From Actinoplanes sichuanensis (lineage in GTDB: Bacteria; Actinomycetota; Actinomycetes; Mycobacteriales; Micromonosporaceae), in NCBI RefSeq assembly GCF_033097365.1, contig NZ_AP028461.1:11187501-11251500 (forward strand): a stretch of 64,000 nt of DNA. Direction: 5' to 3'. This document shows positions 44,065 to 52,243 of this stretch, piece by piece (within the stretch, counting starts at the first letter, position 1; every line of letters starts with the position of its first letter). The notes below the pieces were generated by a model that was not told the DNA's origin, did not search any database, and saw only the letters and a program-made list of their open reading frames with translations. The translations under genes and the position numbers were made by a program.

Positions 44065-45800
44065 CGGGTGCTCGCCTCCTCGACCGTGAGCTGGGACAGG
44101 ACGATCTCGCGGTACGTCGGGCTGGTCTCCATCAATTCCTCATGAGTGCCGGTGCCGACCACCTTGCCGTCGTCGAGCACGATGATCCGGTCGGCGTCGC
44201 GGATCGTGCTGACCCGCTGTGCCACGATCACCACGGTGGCGTCCGCGATGTGGTCGGTCAGGGCCGCTCGCAGCGCCGCGTCGGTGGCGTAGTCGAGAGC
44301 CGAGAACGAGTCGTCGAACAGGTAGATCTCCGGCCGGTGTACGAGCGTGCGGGCGATCGCCAGCCGTTGACGCTGACCACCCGACACGTTGGTGCCGCCC
44401 TGCGCGATCGGTGCGTCGAGCTGCCCTTCCATCGATTCGACGAACGGTCGGGCCTGCGCGATCTCCAGTGCCTCCCAGAGCTGTTCGTCGGTGGCGTCCG
44501 GGTTGCCGTAGCGCAGGTTGGACGCGATCGTGCCGGTGAACAGGTAGGGCCGCTGCGGGACCAGGCCGATCAGCCCGGACAGCAGTGCCGGGTCGATCTC
44601 CCGGACGTCCACGCCGTCGACCAGGACCTGGCCCTCGGTGGCGTCGAACAGCCGGGGGATCAGGTTGAGCAGGGTGGTCTTGCCGCTGCCGGTGCTGCCG
44701 ATGATCGCCGTCACCTCGTTCGGGCGTGCGGTGAGACGTACCCCCGAAAGCACGCCTGCCTCAGCCCCCGGATAGCGGAAACCGACGTCGCGGAGCTCGA
44801 GCTCGCCGTGTCGCGACAGCGTCGTGACCGGCGCCGTCGGCGCCGCGACGCTGGACTCGGTGCCCAGCACCTCCTCGATCCGCTCGGCGCACACCTCGGC
44901 CCGCGGCACCATCATGAACATGAAGGTGGCCATCATGATCGACATGAGGATCTGCATGAGGTAGCTGATGAATGCGGTCAGTTCGCCGACCTGCATGGCG
45001 TTGGTGTCGATCCGGTGGCCGCCGAACCAGAGCACCGCGACGCTGGAGATGTTCACGATCAGCATGACCGTCGGGAACATCAGCGCCATGATCTTGCCGA
45101 CCCGCAGCGACACGTCGGTCAGCTCGTGGTTGGCGACGCCGTACCGCGCCCGCTCGTGGTCGTCGCGGACGAACGCCCGGATCACCCGGATGCCGGTGAT
45201 CTGCTCGCGCATCACCTGGTTGACCCGGTCCAGCCGCTCCTGCATGGACCGGAACAGCGGCCGCATCTTCGCGATGATCAGGCCGATCACGGTCACCAGG
45301 ATCGGCACGATGACCAGCAGCAGCGAGGAGAGCGGCACATCCTCCCGCATGGCCAGCACGATGCCGCCGACGCACATGATCGGCGCCGACACCATCAGCG
45401 TGAAGGTGAGCAGGACCAGCATCTGGATCTGCTGGACGTCGTTGGTGGTCCGGGTGATCAGCGAGGGTGCGCCGAACTGGCCCACCTCACGGGCCGAGAA
45501 GCCCTGCACCCGGGTGAAGATCGAGGCTCGCAGGTCGCGGCCGACGGCCATGGCGGTCCGGGCCCCGAAATACACCGCCACGCCCTGCGCGATGATCTGG
45601 AGCAGGGTGATGCCGAGCATGCCGGCGCCGACCCGCAGCACGTAGTCGGTGTCGCCCTTGACCACGCCGTTGTCGATGATGTCCGCGTTGAGCGCGGGCA
45701 GGTAGAGCGTCGCGATCGTCTGCAGGAACTGGAAGAGCACCACCAGGGTGATCTCCGTCCGGTACGGCCGCAGATGCACTTTCAATAGTTTGATCAGCAC
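44061..45800 (-). CDS. Heterodimeric ABC exporter subunit, degenerate-site half
   Basis: A 579-aa half-transporter with six helices (about residues 15-310) and an ATPase domain: Walker A GSTGSGKTT, signature NVSGGQRQRLAIARTL, and Walker B IYLFDDSFSALD, in which the catalytic Glu after the Walker B Asp is replaced by Asp. The H-loop is AQRVSTIRDAD, so the switch His is also replaced by Gln. These are the marks of the noncatalytic half of a heterodimeric exporter; its canonical signature serves the ATP site of the partner. The gene overlaps the TetR gene by 7 bases and its partner by 4, giving a three-gene operon. Likely exports a toxic lipophilic compound; substrate unknown. Confidence 0.93.
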   Translation of the reverse strand: MLIKLLKVHLRPYRTEITLVVLFQFLQTIATLYLPALNADIIDNGVVKGDTDYVLRVGAGMLGITLLQIIAQGVAVYFGARTAMAVGRDLRASIFTRVQGFSAREVGQFGAPSLITRTTNDVQQIQMLVLLTFTLMVSAPIMCVGGIVLAMREDVPLSSLLLVIVPILVTVIGLIIAKMRPLFRSMQERLDRVNQVMREQITGIRVIRAFVRDDHERARYGVANHELTDVSLRVGKIMALMFPTVMLIVNISSVAVLWFGGHRIDTNAMQVGELTAFISYLMQILMSIMMATFMFMMVPRAEVCAERIEEVLGTESSVAAPTAPVTTLSRHGELELRDVGFRYPGAEAGVLSGVRLTARPNEVTAIIGSTGSGKTTLLNLIPRLFDATEGQVLVDGVDVREIDPALLSGLIGLVPQRPYLFTGTIASNLRYGNPDATDEQLWEALEIAQARPFVESMEGQLDAPIAQGGTNVSGGQRQRLAIARTLVHRPEIYLFDDSFSALDYATDAALRAALTDHIADATVVIVAQRVSTIRDADRIIVLDDGKVVGTGTHEELMETSPTYREIVLSQLTVEEASTR

Positions 45801-46405
45801 GCCTGTTCCGTCTCTCTGATGTGAATGCCGTCCAGCAGCAGCGAAGCCAGGTCCGCTCCGCTGAACGAGTCGGGCTCCCCGTATGGCCCGAAGGTGTTGG
45901 CGCCGCAGAACATCAGCAGCAGGTGGGCGGCCCGGTCGGGCGTCACTCGGAGGCGGGCCGCGTCGGGCGCGAAGACGTCGGCGACCGCGGTGCCGATCTT
46001 CGCCCGGTTGGCGGCCATCCGGGCGACCGTCTCCGGGTCCTGCTCGCCGACCATGATCAGCTTGCGGGCCGCGTGCATCAGGTGGGCCCGCTCCAGGAAC
46101 CGCTTGTGCACCAGCTCGGCCGCGGCGATCACCCGCTCGCGCAGGGGAGCGGCCCGGTCGATCGCGGCCAGTGCGTCCAGGTCGGGTTGCGGGTCGAGTG
46201 CCTTGATCACCGAGCAGACCACCAGCTGGCTCTTGCTCTCGAAGACGCCGAAGATGGTGCCCTCGGCCACTCCGGCCGCGCTGGCGATCTGCCGGGTGCT
46301 CACCTCCAGCCCGTGCTCGTGCAACAGCGGGATGGTCGCCTCGATGAGGGCGGCCCGCCGCTCCTCCGGTGCCATCGCCGGGACGCGTCTGCGTCGGTTC
46401 TCCAT
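45794..46405 (-). CDS. TetR-family regulator of the exporter operon
   Basis: A 203-aa regulator with an N-terminal helix-turn-helix (STRQIASAAGVAEGTIFGVFESKSQLV, about residues 36-62) and an all-helical ligand domain. The ATG at 46405 (MENRRRRVPAM) is preferred; a GTG three codons upstream has no binding site. It is the first gene of the operon with the two ABC subunits, and a near-perfect dyad lies 15 bases upstream of its start. By family it should repress its own operon until the exporter's substrate binds. The divergent sulfatase-fold gene starts 89 bases away and may share control. Confidence 0.92.
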   Translation of the reverse strand: MENRRRRVPAMAPEERRAALIEATIPLLHEHGLEVSTRQIASAAGVAEGTIFGVFESKSQLVVCSVIKALDPQPDLDALAAIDRAAPLRERVIAAAELVHKRFLERAHLMHAARKLIMVGEQDPETVARMAANRAKIGTAVADVFAPDAARLRVTPDRAAHLLLMFCGANTFGPYGEPDSFSGADLASLLLDGIHIRETEQAC

Positions 46406-46419
46406 GGCCGCCACAGTAA

Positions 46420-46437
46420 TGAGCGAGTACTCACTCA
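46420..46437. promoter_or_regulatory. Putative TetR operator TGAGCGAGTACTCACTCA
   Basis: An 18-bp dyad with 8 of 9 symmetric pairs, centred between 46428 and 46429, in the gap between the TetR gene and the divergent membrane enzyme gene. GAGT-ACTC-centred dyads of this length are typical TetR-family operators. Its position next to the regulator start would block transcription of the exporter operon. Confidence 0.7.
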
Positions 46438-46493
46438 GCCAACTTCTTTATGCCGGTCGAACCAGAATTCAGCCCTTGGCGTATGAAGGGAAC

Positions 46494-48164
46494 GTGAGCC
46501 AAAAGAAGTCGTACCGCCGCGTCATCCGGCACCTGACCACGGGATTCGCCGCTGTTCTGGTGTTCCTGGCCCTGATCGTCCCGGACCAGATCTTCCGGCT
46601 GCCGCCCGGCAATTCGGTCTTCACCGCGCTCCTGCGAGTCCCGGTCGAGGCGCTGATCGCCGGAGCGCTCCTGCTTCTGCTGCCGCAACGGGGGCGCCTC
46701 GGCCGGTCCCGCCGCCCGATCGCCGGTGTCCTGGGACTGCTGCTCGGGCTCCTCACCGTGGTCAAGATGATCGACATCGGTTTCTTCGCGGTGCTGGCCC
46801 GCCGGTTCGACCCGGTGCTCGACTGGATCCTGGTCGACGACGCGTACAACTTCATGGTCGACTCGATCGGCGAAGCCGCCACCATCGGTCTCGCCGCCGG
46901 GCTGGTGCTCCTCTCGATCGGCCTGGTCGCCGCGATGACCTGGGCGGTCCTGCGGCTCAGCGGCATCGCGCTGAACCATCGGGTGGCCGCCTGGCGCGGG
47001 ATCGGCACCGTCGCGGCCGCCTGGGTCGCGCTCACCCTGATGGGCACCCAGCTGATCGGCGGCATTCCGGTCGCCTCGCACACCGCCGCCGAGCTGGCCG
47101 CGCACACCGCCCTCGCGCTGCCCAACGACCTCGCCGACCGCAAGCGTTTCGCCGCCGAGGTGCAGGTCGACGCGTACCGGGACCGGCCCGACGACCAGAT
47201 CCTGACCGCACTGCGCGACAAGGACGTGATCATCTCGTTCATCGAGAGCTACGGCCGCGACGCCATCGAGAACCCGGCCTTCAACAGCGCCGTTCAGGCC
47301 AGCCTCGCCGCCAACCAGCAGGCGCTCACCGCCAAGGGTTTCGCGGCCCGCAGCGGCTGGCTCACCTCGTCGACGGCCGGCGGCGGCAGCTGGCTCGCCC
47401 ACTCGACGTTCCTGTCCGGGCTCTGGATCGACAACGAGCAGCGTTACCGCAGCCTCGTCTCCTCCGATCGGCTGACCCTCACCAGGGCATTCAAGAGCAG
47501 CGGCCATCGTACGGTCGGAGTCGAACCGGGCATCATCTTCGCCTGGCCGGAGGGCGCCTTCTACGGGTACGACCACATCTACGACTCGCACACGCTCGGC
47601 TACAACGGACCCGGTTTCAGCTGGTCCCCGATGCCCGACCAGTACGTGATGTCGGCCTTCCAGAAGCTCGAATACGGGCCGACGGATCGTGGCCGGCTGC
47701 TCGCCGAGATCACCCTGACCTCCAGCCACACCCCGTGGGCACCGGTGCCCAGCATGATCGACTGGGACTCGATCGGTGACGGCAGCGTCTACGGACCGAT
47801 GGCCGCGAGCGCCGAGGGACCGACGAGCGTGTGGAAGGACGAGAACCGGATGCGTACCGAGTACGCCCGCTCGATCGCCTACTCGATGGACAGCCTGCTC
47901 GGCCACATGGCGAAATACGGCCGCGACGACCTGGTGATGGTCTTCCTCGGCGACCACCAGCCGGCCTCCGCGGTGGTCGGCACCCAGGCCACCCACGACG
48001 TGCCGATCACGATCGTCGCCAAGGACCCGGCCGTCCTGAACCGGATCGCCGGGTGGGGCTGGACCGACGGCCTCAAGCCCGACCCGGCCGCCCCGGTCTG
48101 GCGGATGGACACCTTCCGGGACCGTTTCCTCGCCGCCTACGGCCCGGAAGGCGACCCGCACTGA
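46494..48164 (+). CDS. Membrane-anchored alkaline-phosphatase/sulfatase-fold protein
   Basis: A 556-aa protein with four N-terminal membrane helices (about residues 14-190, with a YNFMVDSIGEAATIG loop) and an extracytoplasmic catalytic domain of the sulfatase/phosphoglycerol-transferase type. Visible motifs are DVIISFIESYGRDAI (first metal site), GGGSWLAHSTFLSGL (where LTA-synthase-like enzymes carry the nucleophile), ITLTSSHTPWAPVP (substrate His) and DLVMVFLGDHQPA (second metal site Asp-His). The GTG at 46494 is preceded by AAGGGA and sits before the helices; the frame continues upstream across the TetR gene, but there it is a shadow. It may modify a cell-envelope polymer or lipid, for example by transferring a phospho-alcohol group. 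The substrate cannot be told. Confidence 0.85.
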   Translation: MSQKKSYRRVIRHLTTGFAAVLVFLALIVPDQIFRLPPGNSVFTALLRVPVEALIAGALLLLLPQRGRLGRSRRPIAGVLGLLLGLLTVVKMIDIGFFAVLARRFDPVLDWILVDDAYNFMVDSIGEAATIGLAAGLVLLSIGLVAAMTWAVLRLSGIALNHRVAAWRGIGTVAAAWVALTLMGTQLIGGIPVASHTAAELAAHTALALPNDLADRKRFAAEVQVDAYRDRPDDQILTALRDKDVIISFIESYGRDAIENPAFNSAVQASLAANQQALTAKGFAARSGWLTSSTAGGGSWLAHSTFLSGLWIDNEQRYRSLVSSDRLTLTRAFKSSGHRTVGVEPGIIFAWPEGAFYGYDHIYDSHTLGYNGPGFSWSPMPDQYVMSAFQKLEYGPTDRGRLLAEITLTSSHTPWAPVPSMIDWDSIGDGSVYGPMAASAEGPTSVWKDENRMRTEYARSIAYSMDSLLGHMAKYGRDDLVMVFLGDHQPASAVVGTQATHDVPITIVAKDPAVLNRIAGWGWTDGLKPDPAAPVWRMDTFRDRFLAAYGPEGDPH

Positions 48165-48180
48165 GCGCGGTCCACGGAGC

Positions 48181-49152
48181 TCAGCCCGGGATGATGTCGA
48201 TGACCTGCCCGGCCGGGAGCCGGGGGGTCTTCGGCGGGGCCGAGTGCGCCGGATCCAGCGTGCCGAGACGCACCGCGAGGTACGGGAACCCGACGTCCCC
48301 GAGCATCCGGCGCAGGGTCTGCCTGGTGAACGGGATCTCCACCGGGCTGCTCAGCGGAAGCAGGCTGACCGCCTGCTCGGTCGCGGCCAGCCACAGCCGG
48401 CTCAACGCCTCGCCACCGCGCAGCCAGTCCTCGGCCCCGTCACCGTCGCCGTAGAGCACCGCGTACACCGCCGCCTTGTCATGCCCGTCCCCGGCGGCCA
48501 GGGTGCCCTTCGACTGGAAGTCCCGCTCGGCGACCGTGGTCAGCGGCACCTCCTCGGGCAGCGCCGACGCCGGGATGCCGGTGCCCTCCGGCCGGTCACC
48601 GCCGACCCAGGTGGCCGTCTCCGCCGACAGCCGGTCGTCGTGCGACTCGGCGTGCTGGGCCCGGTCGACCGCCACCGCCAGCGCGAGCACCTGGTCCCGG
48701 CCGAGTACGTGCAGCCGGGCGCCGCTCTCCTCGGTCACCTTCACCAGGTGCCGCAGTGTGTCCTCGGGCACCCGCTCATCGGTCACGGTTCGCCGGTCGG
48801 TACGCCGTACCTGAAGCATCTGATAGTGCCGAGTGGCCTCCGGGCGGGCCGGGATCTGCTCGACCGGACGGATCACCGCGAGTGGTTCGCCGGCCGGCCG
48901 GTCCACCTCGTGCCGCCAGCCCTCCGCCTCCAGCGCCACCTGCGCGTGGTGCAGCGCCGTCCCGCAGCTCAGCAGAAGCATCCGGCCCTCCGGGTCCTGC
49001 TCGCGGAGCTGCCGCTCGGAGACGCCGAACAGTTCCAGCCGGCCCTCCCGGACCACCCAGCGCCACGGCTGCGTGTTGTGGATCGACGGGGCGAACCGTG
49101 CCGCATCCGCCGCCTGGACCAGTGCGCGCTTGACCTCGTCGGTGTCGCTCAT
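48181..49152 (-). CDS. Acg-family nitroreductase-like FMN protein
   Basis: A 323-aa protein of the Acg/Rv2032 type, a tandem nitroreductase fold. The family opening RALVQAADAARFAPSIHNTQPWRWVV is present, as are LLLSCGTALHHAQVALEAEGW and the later QAVSLLPLSSPVEIPFTRQTLRRML region. In mycobacteria such proteins are dormancy-regulated and may sequester flavin rather than reduce nitro groups. The start is unsure: ATG at 49152 (MSDTDEVKRAL) is used because it aligns with the family, but an ATG at 49170 and a GTG at 49182 are also in frame. It converges on the sulfatase-fold gene, with 16 bases between stops. Confidence 0.88.
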   Translation of the reverse strand: MSDTDEVKRALVQAADAARFAPSIHNTQPWRWVVREGRLELFGVSERQLREQDPEGRMLLLSCGTALHHAQVALEAEGWRHEVDRPAGEPLAVIRPVEQIPARPEATRHYQMLQVRRTDRRTVTDERVPEDTLRHLVKVTEESGARLHVLGRDQVLALAVAVDRAQHAESHDDRLSAETATWVGGDRPEGTGIPASALPEEVPLTTVAERDFQSKGTLAAGDGHDKAAVYAVLYGDGDGAEDWLRGGEALSRLWLAATEQAVSLLPLSSPVEIPFTRQTLRRMLGDVGFPYLAVRLGTLDPAHSAPPKTPRLPAGQVIDIIPG

Positions 49153-49222
49153 GTACCTATCGTGCGCCATCCACCTGGCCACGGGTACGGTCTTCCGACC
49201 CTAGCGCCGTTACGCTTCTGCG

Positions 49223-49762
49223 ATGTTCAGTGTCGACCTGACCGAAAATGCCCAGCTGCGCCCGCTCGAACCGTGGCAGGCCGAGGAGTTCCTGGCCCAC
49301 ATGGACCGGGCCCGTGCCACTGTCGACCCGTGGATCCCGTGGGCGAGCATCAGCACCGACCTGGCCAGTGCCACCGCGACCCTCCAGCGTTACGCCGACA
49401 ACGCGGCTCGGGACAAGCAGCGGCTCTTCGGCATCTGGCTGGACGAGGTGCTGGTCGGCGGCGCCATGTTCGTCGCCTTCGACGCCAAGGCGGGCAACTG
49501 TGAGCTGGGCGTCTGGCTGGAGCCCGCGGGGGTCGGCCGGGGCCTGGTCACCAAGGCGGCCCGGGTGCTGATCGACTGGGCGTTCCGGACCCGTGGCCTG
49601 CACCGCGCCGAATGGCACTGCAACCCCGACAACATCGCCAGCTCAGCCGTGGCCCGCCGGCTCGGGATGACCCGGGAGGCGCTGCTGCGCGAGGCGTACC
49701 CGTGGAACGGTGTCCGCAACGACACCGAGATCTGGGCCGTCCTGGCCTCTGAATGGAAGTAG
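49223..49762 (+). CDS. RimJ/RimL-type GNAT N-acetyltransferase
   Basis: A 179-aa acetyltransferase. It begins with the typical ENAQLRPLEPWQAEEFLAHM and contains the AMFVAFDAKAGNCELGVWLEPAGVGRGLVTKAARVLI core, in which GVGRGLV is the acetyl-CoA pyrophosphate-binding motif, followed by GLHRAEWHCNPDNIASSAVARRLGM, the hallmark of ribosomal-protein-serine-type acetyltransferases. Members acetylate protein N-termini or amino groups of small molecules such as antibiotics; the substrate here is unknown. Its stop is separated by one base from the TTG start of the next gene, so the two are probably co-translated. Confidence 0.92.
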   Translation: MFSVDLTENAQLRPLEPWQAEEFLAHMDRARATVDPWIPWASISTDLASATATLQRYADNAARDKQRLFGIWLDEVLVGGAMFVAFDAKAGNCELGVWLEPAGVGRGLVTKAARVLIDWAFRTRGLHRAEWHCNPDNIASSAVARRLGMTREALLREAYPWNGVRNDTEIWAVLASEWK

Positions 49763-49763
49763 C

Positions 49764-50426
49764 TTGTTCGCCGAACCGTCGTTGACCCACCGCCGCGAGG
49801 ACGGCGCCGACGTCCCGCTGCTGCTCTGGCGGTTCCCGGTGCCGCTGCTCGCCGCGTCCAGCGCGGTCCTCGGCGGCGGGGCCGGTCCCCGTGAGTGGCT
49901 GATCAACGCGTCGGTCCCGATGTCCTACGCCCGGCCCGATCCGGATGCGCACCTGGCCGCTCTCGCCGCCGGGCTGGGCCTGACCGGGCCGGGGATCGGG
50001 CTGCTCACCGGCGTCGACGTGGCCGACGCGGTGCACACCCGAGACGACGAGGTGCAGGTGTACGCGACGGTCGGGCTCGGCGCCCCGATCCAGGCCGCCT
50101 CACCGGAGTCCGGCTTCGATCACCGACCGGGCACGGTCAACATCGTCGTGTGGGTGCCCCAGCGCCTCGCCGACGGCGCGTTGATCAACACGATCGCCAC
50201 CGCCACCGAGGCCAAGGCGCAGGCCCTCACCGAGCTCGGCCTCGCCGCGACCGGCACGGCCACCGACGCGGTCTGTGTGCTCTGCCCGCTCGACGGCCCG
50301 CCCGCGGCCTACGGCGGACCCCGGTCGCGGTGGGGCGCGCCGCTGGCCCGGGCCGTCCACCGGGCGGTCCTCGACGGCGGCGCGGCCAACCTGGCCACCG
50401 GCCGCTCCTGGTCCTCCTCGCTCTAG
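49764..50426 (+). CDS. cbiZ: Adenosylcobinamide amidohydrolase
   Basis: A 220-aa CbiZ-family enzyme, which removes the aminopropanol-containing side chain from adenosylcobinamide so that cobyrate can be reused for cobamide remodelling. Family blocks are present throughout: PLLLWRFPVPLLAASSAVLGGG, WLINASVPMSYARPDPDAHL, GLLTGVDVADAV, VYATVGLGAPIQA, GTVNIVVWVPQRL, NTIATATEAKAQAL and TGTATDAVCVLCPL, ending in YGGPRSRWGAPLARAVH. The start is a TTG at 49764, one base after the previous stop, with GGAAGT upstream; a longer frame into the acetyltransferase gene is a shadow. No other cobalamin gene lies in the window. Confidence 0.9.
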   Translation: MFAEPSLTHRREDGADVPLLLWRFPVPLLAASSAVLGGGAGPREWLINASVPMSYARPDPDAHLAALAAGLGLTGPGIGLLTGVDVADAVHTRDDEVQVYATVGLGAPIQAASPESGFDHRPGTVNIVVWVPQRLADGALINTIATATEAKAQALTELGLAATGTATDAVCVLCPLDGPPAAYGGPRSRWGAPLARAVHRAVLDGGAANLATGRSWSSSL

Positions 50427-50488
50427 GCCTTTCGGGTCGCGGGCCTTTCGGGTCGCGGGCCTTTCGCGTCAAGGGCTTTCGGTCAGGG
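50426..50488. repeat. 16-bp tandem repeat array (about four units)
   Basis: GGCCTTTCGGGTCGCG is repeated exactly at 50426-50441 and 50442-50457, then as GGCCTTTCGCGTCAAG (50458-50473) and a degenerate fourth unit starting GGCTTTCGG. It occupies the whole gap between convergent cbiZ and the ModA-like gene. Each unit starts in GGCC, so successive units can pair as hairpins, and the array may act as a terminator. It is a candidate variable-number locus. Confidence 0.8.
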
Positions 50489-51004
50489 GCGCAGCAGACC
50501 GGAGTCGATCAGGATCCGCCGTCCGTCGCCGTCGCGGACGAAATTCACGAACTTGTCGCCCGCACCCGGCTTCACCAGCACCAGACTCACCCGGCCGACC
50601 GCCACCGGCTCGGCGTTCAGGGTCACGTCGCGCGCGGCGAACGGATCGTCGGTGACGAAGACGTCCGCCGGTTCGCCGCCGGCGATGCGATCGGCCAGAG
50701 TCGACCCTTCACCGTACGAGAGGACGACCTCGATGTTCGGATGATTCATCTCGAACCCGTGCTCCACCTGTGCGAAGGCCTCCGCCAGCGACTCGTCCAC
50801 GGCCACCTTGAGCTCGACCAGCTCCGCCTGCGGCCCGACGTCACCCGTCCCGCTGCCGTCGCCCGTACCCCGGCCGCTCCCGTCTCCTGCTCCCGAACTC
50901 GGCGCCGTCGGGCCGATCAGGTTCTCCTCTCCCTTGTCAGGCACACCGGCGCAACCCCCGACGGCCAGGACCCCGGCCAGCAGAACGGCGATGAATCCGC
51001 GCAT
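50483..51004 (-). CDS. Shortened ModA-like substrate-binding lipoprotein
   Basis: A 173-aa lipoprotein, clearly shorter than the usual 230-260 aa of molybdate/tungstate binders. Signal peptide MRGFIAVLLAGVLAVGGC has its lipobox Cys at residue 18. A Gly/Ser/Thr/Asp linker follows (SGAGDGSGRGTGDGSGTGD), then a ModA N-lobe: VDESLAEAFAQVEHGFEMNHPNIEVVLSYGEGSTLADRIAGGEPADVFVTDD. The chain then jumps quickly to VGRVSLVLVKPGAGDKFVNFVRDGDGRRILIDSGLLRP, which looks like the far end of ModA, so most of the second lobe is missing. GGAGGGG before the ATG at 51004 is an excellent binding site, so it is probably expressed. No modBC genes are nearby. Function may be altered or lost. Confidence 0.8.
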   Translation of the reverse strand: MRGFIAVLLAGVLAVGGCAGVPDKGEENLIGPTAPSSGAGDGSGRGTGDGSGTGDVGPQAELVELKVAVDESLAEAFAQVEHGFEMNHPNIEVVLSYGEGSTLADRIAGGEPADVFVTDDPFAARDVTLNAEPVAVGRVSLVLVKPGAGDKFVNFVRDGDGRRILIDSGLLRP

Positions 51005-51220
51005 CGTTCCCCTCCGATCACGACTTCGAACGTCGTCGTTTCGACTCCGGGCACGGCCGTGCCGGTTCCGGCCGGGCGCCGGCTGTCGGCGTTCCGACCG
51101 CTTCCGTGCGGCACTTCGGGAATGCGCAGATCGGTGCCGGGCGTCGAGCGGCAAATCGGCACAAAAAGTGCCACCGTTCCGGCGTTGCGTACGTCACATC
51201 TCCGACGTCATGCTGGTGGC

Positions 51221-52198
51221 GTGCCGGAACGCATCACCGAAGTAACCGCACTGCTCGCCGAGGTCCTGGCGCCACGTGCCCCGCTCACCGTGATCGTCGA
51301 CGGCGGTGACCCGGGTGCCGCGGCGCAGTTCGCGTCCCGTCTCGCCGCCGCGTTCCCGGCCACCGCCCGCGCCTGGAACGTGGACGCCGTCCTCGGACTG
51401 ATCGGCCCCGGCGGCGGACTGTTCGACTCGGCGCTCAACGTCCTCGAGCCGGCCACCGACCGCATCCTGGTGTACCTGCGCGGCGGCCCCCGTCACCGGT
51501 TCACCGAGGGTGACGGCGAGCGCCGCGCCCAGGTCGTCATCGATCACCGTGACCCGGACTGGCCGGTCATCCGCCACCTGCATCCCGACCTGGCCCACGT
51601 CGACCGGTGGTATCTGTCGGAGAGCCGGGCCTTCTTCGCCGCCCGGGCCGCCGACTGGGACACCAAGTTCGGCGACGACATGCCCCGTTACACCGAGGCG
51701 GTCCGGCTGGCCGGGGTGCGGCCGGGGCACGTCGTCCTCGACGTGGGCTGCGGAACCGGCCGTGCCCTGCCCGCCCTGGCCGCCGCGGCCGGTCCCGCGG
51801 GCCGGGTGATCGGTCTCGACTTCACCCCCGGGATGCTCGCCGCCGCCCGCCGGGCCGGCCGTGACGAGTGCGCCACCCTGCTGCTGGCCGACGCCCGCCG
51901 GCTTCCGGTGGCCGACGCCACCGCCGACGTGATCTTCGCGGCCGGCCTGGTCCACCACCTGCCCGACCCGGCGGCCGGCCTGGCCGAACTGGCCCGGGTC
52001 ACCCGTCCCGGCGGCGTCCTGGCGATCTTCCACCCGACCGGCCGGGCTCAGCTGGCCGCCCGCCACGGCCGGACCCTGCGCCCCGGCGAGCCTCTCTCCG
52101 AGGAGCGCCTCGGCCCGCTCCTGGCGGCGAGCGGCTGGACCCTCGACCACTACGAGGACGTTCCCGACCGCTTCCTGGCCCGAGCCGCTCGCGTGTGA
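51221..52198 (+). CDS. Kinase-like domain fused to SAM-dependent methyltransferase
   Basis: A 325-aa protein in two parts. Residues 1-125 resemble actinobacterial uridine-kinase-like proteins (LTVIVDGGDPGAAAQFASRLAAAF and ending AQVVIDHRDPDWPVIRHL), but the phosphate-binding GxxxxGKS loop is missing, so it is probably not an active kinase. Residues 130-325 are a class I methyltransferase with motif I VVLDVGCGTGRALPALA, the acidic residue in VIGLDFTPGML, VADATADVIFAAGLVHHLPDP and RVTRPGGVLAIFHPTG. The GTG at 51221 sits close behind a possible promoter region without a clear binding site, so it may be leaderless. The methyl acceptor is unknown. The NAD kinase gene follows 45 bases later. Confidence 0.82.
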   Translation: MPERITEVTALLAEVLAPRAPLTVIVDGGDPGAAAQFASRLAAAFPATARAWNVDAVLGLIGPGGGLFDSALNVLEPATDRILVYLRGGPRHRFTEGDGERRAQVVIDHRDPDWPVIRHLHPDLAHVDRWYLSESRAFFAARAADWDTKFGDDMPRYTEAVRLAGVRPGHVVLDVGCGTGRALPALAAAAGPAGRVIGLDFTPGMLAAARRAGRDECATLLLADARRLPVADATADVIFAAGLVHHLPDPAAGLAELARVTRPGGVLAIFHPTGRAQLAARHGRTLRPGEPLSEERLGPLLAASGWTLDHYEDVPDRFLARAARV

Positions 52199-52243
52199 CT
52201 CGGCTGATGGGAATCCCGCCTGCGACATGGAAGGCTTGCCCGC

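Noticed and set aside
42103-45800. ABC pair considered as a type I secretion system for the adjacent giant proteins
   Set aside because: The proteins have ordinary N-terminal signal peptides, no C-terminal RTX/type I signal, and no adaptor or outer-membrane gene; the TetR operon layout fits drug export.
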